Assembly (NCBI GenBank): GCA_951812715.1
Contig: OX638323.1
Location: 2,584,577-2,648,576 of the forward strand
Direction: 5' to 3'
DNA length: 64,000 bases
From: an uncultured Pseudohongiella sp.
GTDB taxonomy: Bacteria; Pseudomonadota; Gammaproteobacteria; Pseudomonadales; Pseudohongiellaceae
Shown here: piece after piece, positions 17,230 to 26,247 of the stretch
Layout of the letters: each line of letters opens with the position of its first letter
Position numbering within the stretch: position 1 is the first letter of the stretch
The notes under the pieces: generated by a model
The model's database searches: none
What the model was told of the DNA's origin: nothing
What the model saw: only the letters and a program-made list of their open reading frames with translations
Position numbers and translations under genes: made by a program

Positions 17230-18246
17230 ATGAGTGTTGATAGAAGCTCACAATCCGAGATTGTGGTTAGCGCGTTTTATCGGTTCGCCGCGCTGCCCGA
17301 TTTCCGCTCTCTCAGAGAACCGCTACTCAACACACTCCTGCGCCACGATGTGCGGGGCACCGTGTTGCTTGCCGCCGAAGGGATTAACGGCACGGTTGCA
17401 GGCTCCCGCGCGGGCATCAATGCCGCGCTCGATTGGATTCGCGCCGATTCGCGCTTGCGCGAGTTACGCACGAGAGAATCCTTCAGCGCACAAAATCCTT
17501 TCTACCGGACCCGGGTCAAACTGAAAAGGGAAATCGTCACCATGGGGGCGCCGGACATCGATCCGCGTCACATGGCCGGCGCTTATGTCACTCCCGATCG
17601 ATGGAACGAGTTGATCGACGATCCCGAAGTACTCGTGCTCGATACGCGCAATCGTTACGAAGTGAATATCGGCAGTTTCGAGAACGCGGTCAACCCGGAA
17701 ACCGACTCCTTTCGCGAGTTTCCGGAATACGCACGCAAGAACCTGGATCCGGACAAACATCGCAAAGTCGCCATGTTCTGCACCGGCGGCATCCGCTGCG
17801 AGAAATCCACCGCCTGGCTCAAACAGCAGGGATTCGATGAGGTCTACCACCTGCAAGGCGGCATTCTGAATTACCTGGAGAACGTGCCGCCGGAAGACTC
17901 ACGCTGGCGCGGCGAGTGCTTCGTGTTCGACAATCGCGTGACCGTGAATCATCGGCTTGAGCAAGGTTCCTACGATCAATGCCATGCCTGTCGCATGCCC
18001 GTCTCCGACGAAGACAAGCAAAGCCCGCATTTCGAGAAAGGCGTAAGTTGCCCCCATTGCCACGATCGTCAAACCAGGGAGCGCGCCAGCCGTTTCGCCG
18101 AACGCCAGCGTCAAGTCGATCTCGCCAGGGAACGCGGCGAGCAGCACATCGGTCAGGACATGGACGAACTGATGCGTGAACGCAGGCAAGCAAAAATCCG
18201 CCATAAGGAAGAACAGCGAGAATCCGAACGCGGCGATCGCGACTGA
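17230..18246 (+). CDS. trhO: tRNA uridine(34) hydroxylase, rhodanese-related
   Basis: The 338-residue product matches the UPF0176/TrhO family. It has an acylphosphatase-like N-terminal domain ([19 protein letters not shown]), a central rhodanese domain with active C184 in [11 protein letters not shown], and a C-terminal Cys-rich segment ([20 protein letters not shown]). TrhO makes 5-hydroxyuridine at the tRNA wobble position using O2. The start ATG 17230 has AGGGAG 9 bp upstream. The last 80 codons are partly duplicated downstream with a different tail, which suggests past recombination in this gene. Confidence 0.93.
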   Translation: MSVDRSSQSEIVVSAFYRFAALPDFRSLREPLLNTLLRHDVRGTVLLAAEGINGTVAGSRAGINAALDWIRADSRLRELRTRESFSAQNPFYRTRVKLKREIVTMGAPDIDPRHMAGAYVTPDRWNELIDDPEVLVLDTRNRYEVNIGSFENAVNPETDSFREFPEYARKNLDPDKHRKVAMFCTGGIRCEKSTAWLKQQGFDEVYHLQGGILNYLENVPPEDSRWRGECFVFDNRVTVNHRLEQGSYDQCHACRMPVSDEDKQSPHFEKGVSCPHCHDRQTRERASRFAERQRQVDLARERGEQHIGQDMDELMRERRQAKIRHKEEQRESERGDRD

Positions 18247-18283
18247 CGAGTTGCGAACCTGGATTCGAATGTCGATCCTCGCG

Positions 18284-18345
18284 GGGTGAGTGTCCCATTA
18301 GACTTCCCATTCGCTTCATTCTGAGTGGGTGTCCCATTAGACTTT
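18284..18345. repeat. Two copies of the junction motif
   Basis: GTGAGTGTCCCATTAGACTT and GTGGGTGTCCCATTAGACTT lie 38 bp apart. The second ends exactly where similarity of the trhO duplicate begins (18346). Confidence 0.75.
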
Positions 18346-18605
18346 ATGCCTGTCGCATGCCCGTCTCCGACGAAGACAAGCAGAGCCCGCATTTCAAGAA
18401 GGGCATCAGTTGCCCCCATTGCCACGATCGTCAAACCAGGGAGCGCGCCAGCCGTTTCGCCGAACGCCAGCGTCAGGTCGATCTCGCCAGGGAACGCGGC
18501 GAGCAGCACATCGGTCAGGACATGGACGAACTGATGCGTGAACGCAGGCAGGAAAAATTGCGCCACAAGCAAGAGCAGCGGAGGTCAGAAATTCCTGCGA
18601 AGTAA
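18346..18605 (+). pseudogene. Diverged duplicate of the trhO 3' end
   Basis: Positions 18346-18577 match 17984-18215 of trhO, with several mostly synonymous differences. The encoded 82-residue peptide keeps [26 protein letters not shown] and MRERRQEKLRHKQEQ. It lacks the rhodanese domain and ends with a different tail, RRSEIPAK. The sequence difference means this is not a fresh duplication; it may be the original gene's tail left behind after replacement by a related allele. Confidence 0.8.
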
Positions 18606-18616
18606 CCGCCAATCGC

Positions 18617-18712
18617 TGTCATTCTGCGCGCAGCCGCAGAATCTCCCAAGTCACGCTTTGTACCGCTCGGCGCGAGATTCCGCGACTACGCTCCGCTCCG
18701 CGCAGAATGACA
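18617..18712. repeat. Family C BIME-like inverted repeat, copy 2
   Basis: Arms TGTCATTCTGCGCG (18617-18630) and CGCGCAGAATGACA (18699-18712) are perfect 14-bp complements. Relative to copy 1, a C-G pair has become T-A in both arms, a compensatory change. Confidence 0.8.
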
Positions 18713-18786
18713 GTGCACAGGACACTACACCGGACACCCACATTTGGTTATAGTCGGCCAAGACCTTTGCCTTGAGTGACCGGCCG

Positions 18787-21150
18787 ATGAATACGTTCAA
18801 TTCCGTCAAGCCGCCGCGCGCTTTTCCCATCGTCATTGTCCTGATCGCCGCGCCGCTCCTGGTCGGCGGACTGCAACTCGTCTTTCTGGGGGGCTCGATG
18901 TATTACGTAATCTCGGGCCTGGTGCTGCTGTCCTGCGCGCATCGGATCTGGCGCAGTCAGCTCTCTGGCGCGTGGCTTTACGGCGGCTTTCTGGTGGCCA
19001 CCATCGTCTGGTCCTTATGGGAAGCGGGCGCCGATCCATGGGCGTTGGCGCCGCGCATTCTGCCGTTTGCCGCACTTGGCCTCTGGTTTATCACGCCGTG
19101 GTTTCGCAACTCGCTGCATCAGGGCTCGCCGCCTCCATTGCTGCAATCGAGTATCGCAAGATGGTCGATACCGGTGACCGCGTTGGTCGCGGCCTATGTC
19201 ATCTGGAGCGGCGTCGGTTATGAAGTGAACGAACTCGCCCCGCGCAGCGGCGTAAATACGATAAATACGCACACCGACTGGCCTGCTTACGGCAACGACC
19301 GGGGCGGCAGCCGTTACTCTCCGCTGGACCAGATAAACGCCGGGAACGTGGCCGATCTTGAAGTGGCGTGGACTTATCGCACCGGCCAGGGCGGCGCCTT
19401 CAAGGCGACTCCCCTGCAAGTCGGGGATCTGCTGTATGTTTGTACCGGCGGCAATGTTGTCATCGCGCTAGACGCCGACAGCGGCGAATTGCGCTGGCAG
19501 TTCGATCCACTGATCGATCCGGCGCATCTCGATATGGCGCGCTATTTCACCACCGGCTGCCGCGGCGTTTCGTATTATCAGGCGCCGCAGGAATACCAGG
19601 GTGAATGTCGGGAACGGATTCTTACGGCAACCACCGACACCCGCCTGATCGCGCTCGATGCGCTCAGCGGCGAGCGCTGCCTGGGATTCGCCGACCAGGG
19701 CGAGGTCGATCTGACCATCAACATGGGCAACGATCCGCGTATTTTCAATTTCCAGACATCGCCCCCTGGCATCGTGCGCGGCAATGCCGTGGTCGGCGGC
19801 TGGGTGTTCGATAACCAGTCGGTGGGCGAGCCTTCGGGGGTTGTGCGCGCCTTCAATGCCATCACCGGGGAATTCGCCTGGGCCTGGGACATGGGCCGTC
19901 CCGGCGAACATGGAGAACCGCTGGCGGGCGAGGTTTACACGCGCGGCACACCGAATGTGTGGAGCCTGTTCAGCGTCGATGAGGAACTCGGGCTGATCTA
20001 TGCGCCCACCGGCAACGAGACGCCGGACTATTTCGGTGGCTATCGCATGGAAGCCAGCGAGCAGTACGCCAGTTCCGTGGTCGCCATCGACGGCGAGACT
20101 GGCTCGGTGCGCTGGTCCTTCCAGACCGTGCGTCACGATCTGTGGGACTGGGACGTACCCTCGCAGCCGACGCTGATCGATCTGCCCGGCGATAACGGCG
20201 AAAAGGTAAAGGCCGTACTCGTGCCGACCAAGCGCGCCGAAGTGTTCGTGCTGAACCGGGAAACCGGCGAGCCGATTTTCGATGTCGAGGAACTGCCGGT
20301 GCCACAGGAAGGCGGCGTACCCGAAGACTATGTCGCCCCGACACAGCCGTTTTCCACCGAGCTACCGCACTTCCGCGACGACATTACCGAAAACATGATG
20401 TGGGGCGTAACGCCTTTCGACCAACTCTGGTGCCGCATCGAATACAAGAAGATGCGCTATGAAGGACATTTCACCGTACCGGGCGTCGAACCGATCTTCC
20501 AGTTTCCGGGTAATGCCGGCGGGCATAACTGGGGCAGCGTCAGCGTCGATCAGGTAAATAACATCATGGTGGTAAATCCCATGATCGTGGGTAACCGGCT
20601 GATTCTCATTCCGCGCGACGAGTTGCCGGAAGGCGTCCAGGGCAACCAGTTGGGCACGCCGTATTCCCACGATACCCGGCGCTTCATGTCGCCGCTTGGC
20701 ATTCCCTGCAATCAGCCGCCTTACGGCATCATGGCCGCGGTCGATCTCGAAACCGGCGATCTGCTCTGGGAGCGTCCGCTAGGCCTGGCCAAGGACAGCG
20801 GCCCCTGGGGCATTCCAACACGCGTCCCGTTGACTATCGGCACCCCGCAAAGCGGCGGCACCATCACCACCGCGGGCGGCCTGATCTTCTCCTCCGGTTC
20901 GTTCGACAATTCCGTGCGCGCGGTCCATATCATGGACGGAGAGGAGTTATGGCGCGCCGACCTGCCGTTTACCGCGCATTCAACGCCGATGACCTATCTG
21001 TCGCCGGCCGGCGAACAGACCTTGGTGGTGACCGTTCCAGTCTTCAATTCGACATCGGGCTCGGGATTTCGCGCCCTGCCCGCTGATCAGGAAGATCCCG
21101 ACGGCGGCTATATCATCGCTTACCGACTTCCCCGAACCGACGGCGAGTGA
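18787..21150 (+). CDS. Membrane-bound PQQ-dependent dehydrogenase (glucose/quinate type)
   Basis: The 787-residue protein has about 140 N-terminal residues with several membrane helices, then a PQQ beta-propeller opening with WPAYGNDRGGSRYSPLDQIN. Conserved propeller pieces include VALDADSGELRW-like repeats, RHDLWDWDVPSQP and the terminal GGLIFSSGSFDNSVRA. This is the plan of quinoprotein glucose and quinate/shikimate dehydrogenases. These oxidise sugars or polyols in the periplasm and reduce ubiquinone. ATG 18787 is preferred over the TTG at 18772. The exact substrate is unknown. No pqq biosynthesis genes are in the window. Confidence 0.9.
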   Translation: MNTFNSVKPPRAFPIVIVLIAAPLLVGGLQLVFLGGSMYYVISGLVLLSCAHRIWRSQLSGAWLYGGFLVATIVWSLWEAGADPWALAPRILPFAALGLWFITPWFRNSLHQGSPPPLLQSSIARWSIPVTALVAAYVIWSGVGYEVNELAPRSGVNTINTHTDWPAYGNDRGGSRYSPLDQINAGNVADLEVAWTYRTGQGGAFKATPLQVGDLLYVCTGGNVVIALDADSGELRWQFDPLIDPAHLDMARYFTTGCRGVSYYQAPQEYQGECRERILTATTDTRLIALDALSGERCLGFADQGEVDLTINMGNDPRIFNFQTSPPGIVRGNAVVGGWVFDNQSVGEPSGVVRAFNAITGEFAWAWDMGRPGEHGEPLAGEVYTRGTPNVWSLFSVDEELGLIYAPTGNETPDYFGGYRMEASEQYASSVVAIDGETGSVRWSFQTVRHDLWDWDVPSQPTLIDLPGDNGEKVKAVLVPTKRAEVFVLNRETGEPIFDVEELPVPQEGGVPEDYVAPTQPFSTELPHFRDDITENMMWGVTPFDQLWCRIEYKKMRYEGHFTVPGVEPIFQFPGNAGGHNWGSVSVDQVNNIMVVNPMIVGNRLILIPRDELPEGVQGNQLGTPYSHDTRRFMSPLGIPCNQPPYGIMAAVDLETGDLLWERPLGLAKDSGPWGIPTRVPLTIGTPQSGGTITTAGGLIFSSGSFDNSVRAVHIMDGEELWRADLPFTAHSTPMTYLSPAGEQTLVVTVPVFNSTSGSGFRALPADQEDPDGGYIIAYRLPRTDGE

Positions 21151-21242
21151 TGAAGAATCTCAGGCTCAATCATTGCGCCGGCTAGTGGAGCCGAACGGGT
21201 TGTCGAATGCGGCGAGAGGGTGAGAAAGGACCCAAAATCCCT

Positions 21243-21294
21243 TTGACGACAGCGTCAACGCCTTTTGACAGTATCCGTCAAAGCCCACTACTAT
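21243..21294 (+). promoter_or_regulatory. Promoter with two overlapping palindromes
   Basis: TTGACG-acag-CGTCAA (21243-21258) and TTTGAC-agtatcc-GTCAAA (21264-21282) are tandem inverted repeats sharing a half-site. The second overlaps TTGACA (21265-21270), which is followed after 18 bp by TACTAT (21289-21294), a near-consensus sigma-70 promoter. Repressor control of the small genes downstream is inferred. Confidence 0.5.
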
Positions 21295-21388
21295 TCGAAT
21301 TGAGACCGATGGCAGTGCGCGGCGGAACGTACTCACATCGCGTGTCTCCCACTACGATTTTGACCCAATGCTTATAGGAGATGCTTGG

Positions 21389-21619
21389 ATGCAAACTAAT
21401 GTGTCGCGTTTTCGTTATGTTGACCCTCGATCAAGAATTGCGGGGTATTGGGATGGAGCGATGTCTTCGTTAATGGGTGGTGGAGCCGAGAGCCCCCTTA
21501 CACCGACGCCCTACCCGCAAACGTCTCCTGAAATGGTCGATATGCATCGGATTTCGATGGACATGTACGCCGCCTTCCTCATATTCCCCAAAGAGCGTGG
21601 TTCGCATGTCCGACGATGA
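21389..21619 (+). CDS. Small hypothetical protein upstream of the DUF2335 gene
   Basis: The 76-residue frame (from ATG 21389) contains a Gly/Pro-rich centre and ends FLIFPKERGSHVRR. It follows the promoter at 21265-21294, and its stop overlaps ATG 21606 of the next frame by 14 bp, suggesting translational coupling. No family is recognised. Confidence 0.4.
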   Translation: MQTNVSRFRYVDPRSRIAGYWDGAMSSLMGGGAESPLTPTPYPQTSPEMVDMHRISMDMYAAFLIFPKERGSHVRR

Positions 21620-21667
21620 AGGGAATCTGCCGGAAAACCGGATGATTCGAGCGATACTGATGGAAGA

Positions 21668-22093
21668 TTGGAGGGCATTGAAGACCAGGGAATATCGATT
21701 CCGAAAAGCGTTCTTGAAGAACTCCCAAAAGATGTCCAGTTAAAAGTCACACAGAGTGCATCATTGCACCAGTTCAGCGGCCCAATGCCGCATCCGGATT
21801 TGTACCAACAGTATGAGGAGGTGCTTCCCGGAAGCGCGGAGCGATTGCTGGTGCTTGCCGAGAAGCAGGCCGAGCATAGAACAAACTGGGAAACAAAGGC
21901 GCTCGACGCTTCTATCAAACACGCAGGTCGCGGCCAATTCATTGGTCTAATCGTGGCTTTGGTTGCCATTGTAGGAGCGATATACCTCGGTAGTCAGGGT
22001 CAGAACGTAGTTGGAGGCTTTCTTGTGCTCGCCAGTGTTATGGGTATCGTAGACCGAGTCGTAAAGAGGTTTACCGACAAGGCCGAAGATTGA
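21668..22093 (+). CDS. DUF2335 small membrane protein, possibly frameshifted at its N-terminus
   Basis: The product (141 residues from TTG 21668) shows the DUF2335 pattern: SGPMPHPDLYQQYEEVLPGSAERLLVLAEKQAEHR, then two membrane helices (FIGLIVALVAIVGAIYLG and VVGGFLVLASVMGIV). The function of this family is unknown. A better start, ATG 21606 (MSDDEGNLPENRMIRAILMEDW), is in another frame and meets this frame near 21665. A one-base shift there would join them into one ordinary-length protein. Either the gene is frameshifted or it truly starts at TTG. Confidence 0.6.
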   Translation: MEGIEDQGISIPKSVLEELPKDVQLKVTQSASLHQFSGPMPHPDLYQQYEEVLPGSAERLLVLAEKQAEHRTNWETKALDASIKHAGRGQFIGLIVALVAIVGAIYLGSQGQNVVGGFLVLASVMGIVDRVVKRFTDKAED

Positions 22094-22229
22094 CTCTTTC
22101 CTTTGTCGTTGTTGCCGCTAATCTGATCGGCGTGGTTACCGGGTTTTTACCCGAATGTTCTCCCAAAATCCGTAGAGATGCGGAGTTCGTGAACCTCATT
22201 CGCGCTATGTCCCAGGCGCCGGAAGAACT

Positions 22230-24170
22230 CTAGTTTTCGGAACCGGCCACTTCAAAATCGATGAATTCAAAGTCCAGATCTTCGTTCACGCGCATGTAGA
22301 CGTTGAAAAGCCGGTCCGCCAAGTTCGGGTCGTTGCGCACGCTCAGATCCGGCAGGTAGAAGCGGAACTGTTCGTCCACGGAGGCGCGATGCTGCCAGAC
22401 TTCATTCGCGGTCCCGATCTGGTCGATATTGCGCGGCGAAAAAACCAGATTGGCCGGGTCTGAAACCGCCAGGTCGAATCCGAAGATGTATATGCCGTCA
22501 TCGAGCATCACTTCGGCTTCGCCGACCGAAATTACACCGGTGGCGGCATCATATACATTGTTTCCCACGCTGCCGGCGGCTTCGTCGCGGGGATACAGCG
22601 TCAGTTGTGAACCGATTTCGAAATCAGGCGCGTAGCGGCAACGATTGCCGACATGCAATTCGTTATCGGGAGCGCGGTCCCAGTCGCGCGGCAGTTCGCC
22701 TTCTTCGGAGCGGGAGACGACGGCGCGGCATTCGTCCTGCAGGTCCCTTGCGTCCGGCTGGCTGCCGCCTTCGACCCAGTCCTGTAGCAGATTCCAGGCC
22801 GCGATGACTTCCGATTCGCGAAAAGCGCAATGCGAGGGCGCCGATTCGGCGACCACGCCCACGCTCAATTGTTCCCGCGGAATCAGAGATTGCAACACGG
22901 ACTGGTTTTCCACCCAAACAATGCCATCCTTTGACGTGTGGATGGAGACAATTCGGGTATCGCCGACAGCGCCGGACGGAGTGTAACTCTCGGCCAGCGC
23001 CCGCCGTGCGGCCGGCAGGCCGATGCTGCGCCGGACGCGGCGATTGAGTTGCGCGTCGCCGTAGTCGACGCTGACGTTGTGGAACGGATTGCTGCCGTTC
23101 AACTTGTCTGGTTCGTTGATCAGCCGCGGCAGCAGGAATGCGCCATAGAACATGCCGACAGTAAACATCGACGCCGAACGCGTCAGCGCGAAGCGCTGGA
23201 TGCGTTCGTAGTTGTCGACCTGTTGGTTCGATGTAAGCTGCTCCCATGCGGTCAGCAGCAGGCGCTGTTCCACCTCTCGTCTGCCAATCCGCTGCTGCAG
23301 ATCGAATTCTTCGAGCAAATCATCCGCGGCTTCCTTGCGCGCCCGTAAATCGTCGATTTCCCGCTGCAATTCATCGTGTTTCCGTTCGGTGACGATCCGG
23401 TCCGCCAGGGCAGTGCAGGAGTCGAGCGTGCGCAGGAGTTCGAGTTCCGCTCCGAGCCCGGGAACCTCATACCATGGACTGGGAAAACCGCCGGCATCGT
23501 CTTCCGCGCACACGGCTTCGGTGAGCATTCGCAGATCAAAGGCATTGCGCCAGTTCTCCGCGCCCGCGACCGCGCCGCAGACGAGCAGGGCGCCGTCGGG
23601 TTGAGGGATAAGATCCTCTTCGATATCGCGCAGGCTAACGATGCCGCCCATGGATCCGCCGAGCAGATATAGCGGCTGCGGCGGACCAGGACCGAAATCA
23701 GCCGCGATTTCGAGGAATTGCCGGTACAACTGCTGGTTGGCCAAATGGGAATCGAACACCGCCCAGCCGGTTTGCAGATAGCTGGAGGCGGCCATGGCAT
23801 AACCTTGGGACAGCACCACGGCGGCAACGTCGCCGAGACCGGGTTTCGGCTGGACCTGGCCGCTGACTTCCACGCCGGATTCTCCTTCGCGGCCGAGCAG
23901 GAACGCAGCCAGAAATTCCAGCGTATCGCCGCCGCCGAGATAGGTTTCCAGGCCGTGGTTCCAGATGACCAGCCCTTTGTCTGGCGTCCAGCCGGGCGGA
24001 ATGGCGATAGTGTAATAACCGCCGTTTTCCGTCTGACCGTACCAGACTGGGTAACAGCCGCCGACCGAAGTCTGATACTGGTCCTCGGGACACTCTTCCG
24101 CGGCGAGCGCCGGGCGGCAGTGAATGGCCGGCAATACCAGCAGCGCCAGCAAGTAATAGAACTTTCGCAT
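22230..24170 (-). CDS. Large secreted alpha/beta-hydrolase-like protein
   Basis: The 646-residue product has a signal peptide (LLALLVLPAIHCRPALA). An alpha/beta-hydrolase region follows, with an oxyanion NHG at 71-73 and the nucleophile elbow G-G-S173-M-G-G. The later part contains a coiled-coil-like stretch (ELQREIDDLRARKEAADDLLEEFDLQQRI). A beta-rich C-terminal region of about 130 residues ends the protein. The overall length is roughly twice that of a simple esterase. Substrate is unknown; an exported esterase or peptidase is the likely role. The amidase gene lies upstream on the same strand. Confidence 0.65.
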   Translation of the reverse strand: MRKFYYLLALLVLPAIHCRPALAAEECPEDQYQTSVGGCYPVWYGQTENGGYYTIAIPPGWTPDKGLVIWNHGLETYLGGGDTLEFLAAFLLGREGESGVEVSGQVQPKPGLGDVAAVVLSQGYAMAASSYLQTGWAVFDSHLANQQLYRQFLEIAADFGPGPPQPLYLLGGSMGGIVSLRDIEEDLIPQPDGALLVCGAVAGAENWRNAFDLRMLTEAVCAEDDAGGFPSPWYEVPGLGAELELLRTLDSCTALADRIVTERKHDELQREIDDLRARKEAADDLLEEFDLQQRIGRREVEQRLLLTAWEQLTSNQQVDNYERIQRFALTRSASMFTVGMFYGAFLLPRLINEPDKLNGSNPFHNVSVDYGDAQLNRRVRRSIGLPAARRALAESYTPSGAVGDTRIVSIHTSKDGIVWVENQSVLQSLIPREQLSVGVVAESAPSHCAFRESEVIAAWNLLQDWVEGGSQPDARDLQDECRAVVSRSEEGELPRDWDRAPDNELHVGNRCRYAPDFEIGSQLTLYPRDEAAGSVGNNVYDAATGVISVGEAEVMLDDGIYIFGFDLAVSDPANLVFSPRNIDQIGTANEVWQHRASVDEQFRFYLPDLSVRNDPNLADRLFNVYMRVNEDLDFEFIDFEVAGSEN

Positions 24171-24224
24171 AATCCTGGATATCAGTGAATCAGTACCAGA
24201 AGTTTCGGCGGCTTGCCGCGAATT

Positions 24225-25748
24225 CTAAACCGCTGCCAGATCCGGCCTGCGCGCCAGATGATCGGTAATCCGCTCCCAACTCAGCGCGAATTCCAGCACC
24301 TTGCGGTCCTGGGCGAAGGGACCCATGACCTGCATCCCCATCGGCCGTCCTTCGGCGTCGAAGCCCACGGGAACATTTATTACCGGAATTCCCGCCAGAC
24401 TGCCGCCAATGACGACTTCCATCCAGCGGTGATAGGTATCCATGGCCCGGCCATTGATCTCCGCGGGCCAGGGCGTGGTCTTGGGAAATGGAAAAACCTG
24501 GGCGGTTGGCGATACGAGGAAATCGCAGGACTCGAACAGCCGGTTGATTTCCGCGTACCAGCGCCGCCGGATTGCTTCGGCCCGATAGATGTCCGCGGCG
24601 TCTAGTTGGTAACCCTGCTCGATTTCCCAGACGAGTTCGGGCTTCAGCAGCGGCCGCGTTGCCGAATTCTCATAGTATTCGCGCATGCCGATGCGCCCCT
24701 GGTTGCGCAGATCCAGCCAGCACTGGAACAATTCCGCCATATCGAAGCGCGGCATTACCGGCTCGACTATGCCGCCGTTGGATTCCAGTAACGCGAGATT
24801 GCTCTCGCACAAATCAAGAATGCCCGGTTCCATCGCCAGATAGCCTGCATAGCTGCCAAGCCAGCCAATTTTGAGGCCAGCCAGTTGCAGCGGTCGGTAC
24901 TCATCCGGGTTCGGCAGCGCCTGTTGCAATGCCGCCGGCTGTTCCGCGCCGGGCGCCAGCGCCAGGATATGTAACAGGCGGATGGTATCGGCGGTGTTCC
25001 TGCCCATCGGACCGGAAGTCGACAAGGCGCGGGAGAATGGATCGTCGCCGCTTACCAGTCCCGCGCTGGGGCGGAATCCGATCACGTTGTTGTATGCGCC
25101 AGGATTGCGCAGGGAGCCCATCATGTCGCTGCCGTCGGCAATGGGCAACATGTGCGTGGCCATGCCGCAGGCGGCGCCGCCGCTGCTGCCGCCGCTGGTC
25201 AGTGCCGGATTGTAGGCGCAGCCCGTCGCTCCCCAGATCGGATTGTAGGATTGCGAGCCGAGTCCGAATTCCGGCACATTGGTCTTGCCGACAAAGAGCG
25301 CCCCCGCGGCGCGCATGCGGGCGGCGACAGCGCCGTCCAGTTCGGCGATGCGATCCTTGAACAGGGGCGAACCTCTGGAATAAGGCAGTCCGGCGACGGG
25401 CGTGAGATCCTTGACCGCATGGGGCATGCCATGCATCCAGCCGCGATATTCTCCGCGCGCCAGTTCGGCGTCCGCGGTTTCGGCCAGGGCAAGGCATTCA
25501 TCGTCGGGCAACATGCCGATGATGGCATTGTAGACGGGATTATAGACTTGAATCCGTTGCAGATAGGCTTGCATCACTTCCAGGCAACTTACCTCCCGAC
25601 CGGCGATGGCAGTGGATAAATCGCTCGCGGAAAACTCGGTTATGTTGACCGGCAGAGCAGCCGCGAAAGCGCGGCGGGCGGCGCCGGACAAGGTGAACAT
25701 AGCAACGCCGGCCTTGACGCCAGCGCTAAGCAAGCTTCTTCGGTTCAT
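24225..25748 (-). CDS. Amidase-signature hydrolase with Tat-like signal
   Basis: The 507-residue protein shows the amidase signature: catalytic K113 in HAVKDLTPV, cis-Ser S188 in TSGGSSGG, and nucleophile S212 in GSDMMGSLRNP. These form the Ser-cisSer-Lys triad that hydrolyses amides. The N-terminus MNRRSLLSAG with a hydrophobic stretch resembles a twin-arginine signal, implying export of a folded enzyme. A G normally found at 210 in GSD(M/I)GGS is M here, which is a modest departure. The gene lies just upstream of the secreted hydrolase gene on the same strand, 54 bp apart. Confidence 0.88.
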   Translation of the reverse strand: MNRRSLLSAGVKAGVAMFTLSGAARRAFAAALPVNITEFSASDLSTAIAGREVSCLEVMQAYLQRIQVYNPVYNAIIGMLPDDECLALAETADAELARGEYRGWMHGMPHAVKDLTPVAGLPYSRGSPLFKDRIAELDGAVAARMRAAGALFVGKTNVPEFGLGSQSYNPIWGATGCAYNPALTSGGSSGGAACGMATHMLPIADGSDMMGSLRNPGAYNNVIGFRPSAGLVSGDDPFSRALSTSGPMGRNTADTIRLLHILALAPGAEQPAALQQALPNPDEYRPLQLAGLKIGWLGSYAGYLAMEPGILDLCESNLALLESNGGIVEPVMPRFDMAELFQCWLDLRNQGRIGMREYYENSATRPLLKPELVWEIEQGYQLDAADIYRAEAIRRRWYAEINRLFESCDFLVSPTAQVFPFPKTTPWPAEINGRAMDTYHRWMEVVIGGSLAGIPVINVPVGFDAEGRPMGMQVMGPFAQDRKVLEFALSWERITDHLARRPDLAAV

Positions 25749-26177
25749 CGTGTTTTCCCGTAAATTTCGCTATCGCCTATTGCAATGCCGAGCCGCGCGA
25801 TGCGCGGCTTGTCGACTGTCACCACTCCCGCATATTGAAAAACATGGTAATCCAGTTGCAGTGGTCGCGGAGCTTGCACGACTATGGATGCCCGGCCTGC
25901 AAGCAAGGTCGCGAGCGGCGCCGCCCGGGCGCCGGCGCCGAGATTGACGAGAAAGCGGAAGCTCCGTGAATCCGCGCTGCTGGACTTGATTTTACTGTTG
26001 TCATCGCTCTCACCCTAAATTCGCTACTGACGTACCGCGCGCGAATTACCGCCCGCACCGCGTTAAGTTGATCCCGGTCCAAGCTCGCCTTGCTAGCGGC
26101 GAAAACGCAGTGCGCCAGCATTGTTGCCATCGCGATCATGTATCAGGTATGGACTGTGGTTATCACCATATTTGTTC
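25749..26177. other. Intergenic region, no gene
   Basis: The tract separates the amidase start from the terminator of the TonB receptor gene. It contains a strong hairpin AGCCGCGC-gat-GCGCGGCT (25791-25809) and GC-rich simple repeats. The 85-codon frame at 25882-26139 shows no family features. Confidence 0.5.
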
Positions 26178-26207
26178 CAAAAAAAAGGGCGGTCAAATGA
26201 CCGCCCC
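26178..26207 (-). terminator. Rho-independent terminator of the second TonB receptor
   Basis: On the minus strand the stem GGGCGGTCA/TGACCGCCC (9 bp, two-base loop) is followed by eight consecutive U. It lies 40 bp after the receptor stop. Confidence 0.9.
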
Positions 26208-26247
26208 TTGTCGTTTCCTGCTACTGGATTGAACCAGTCTCCGATTA

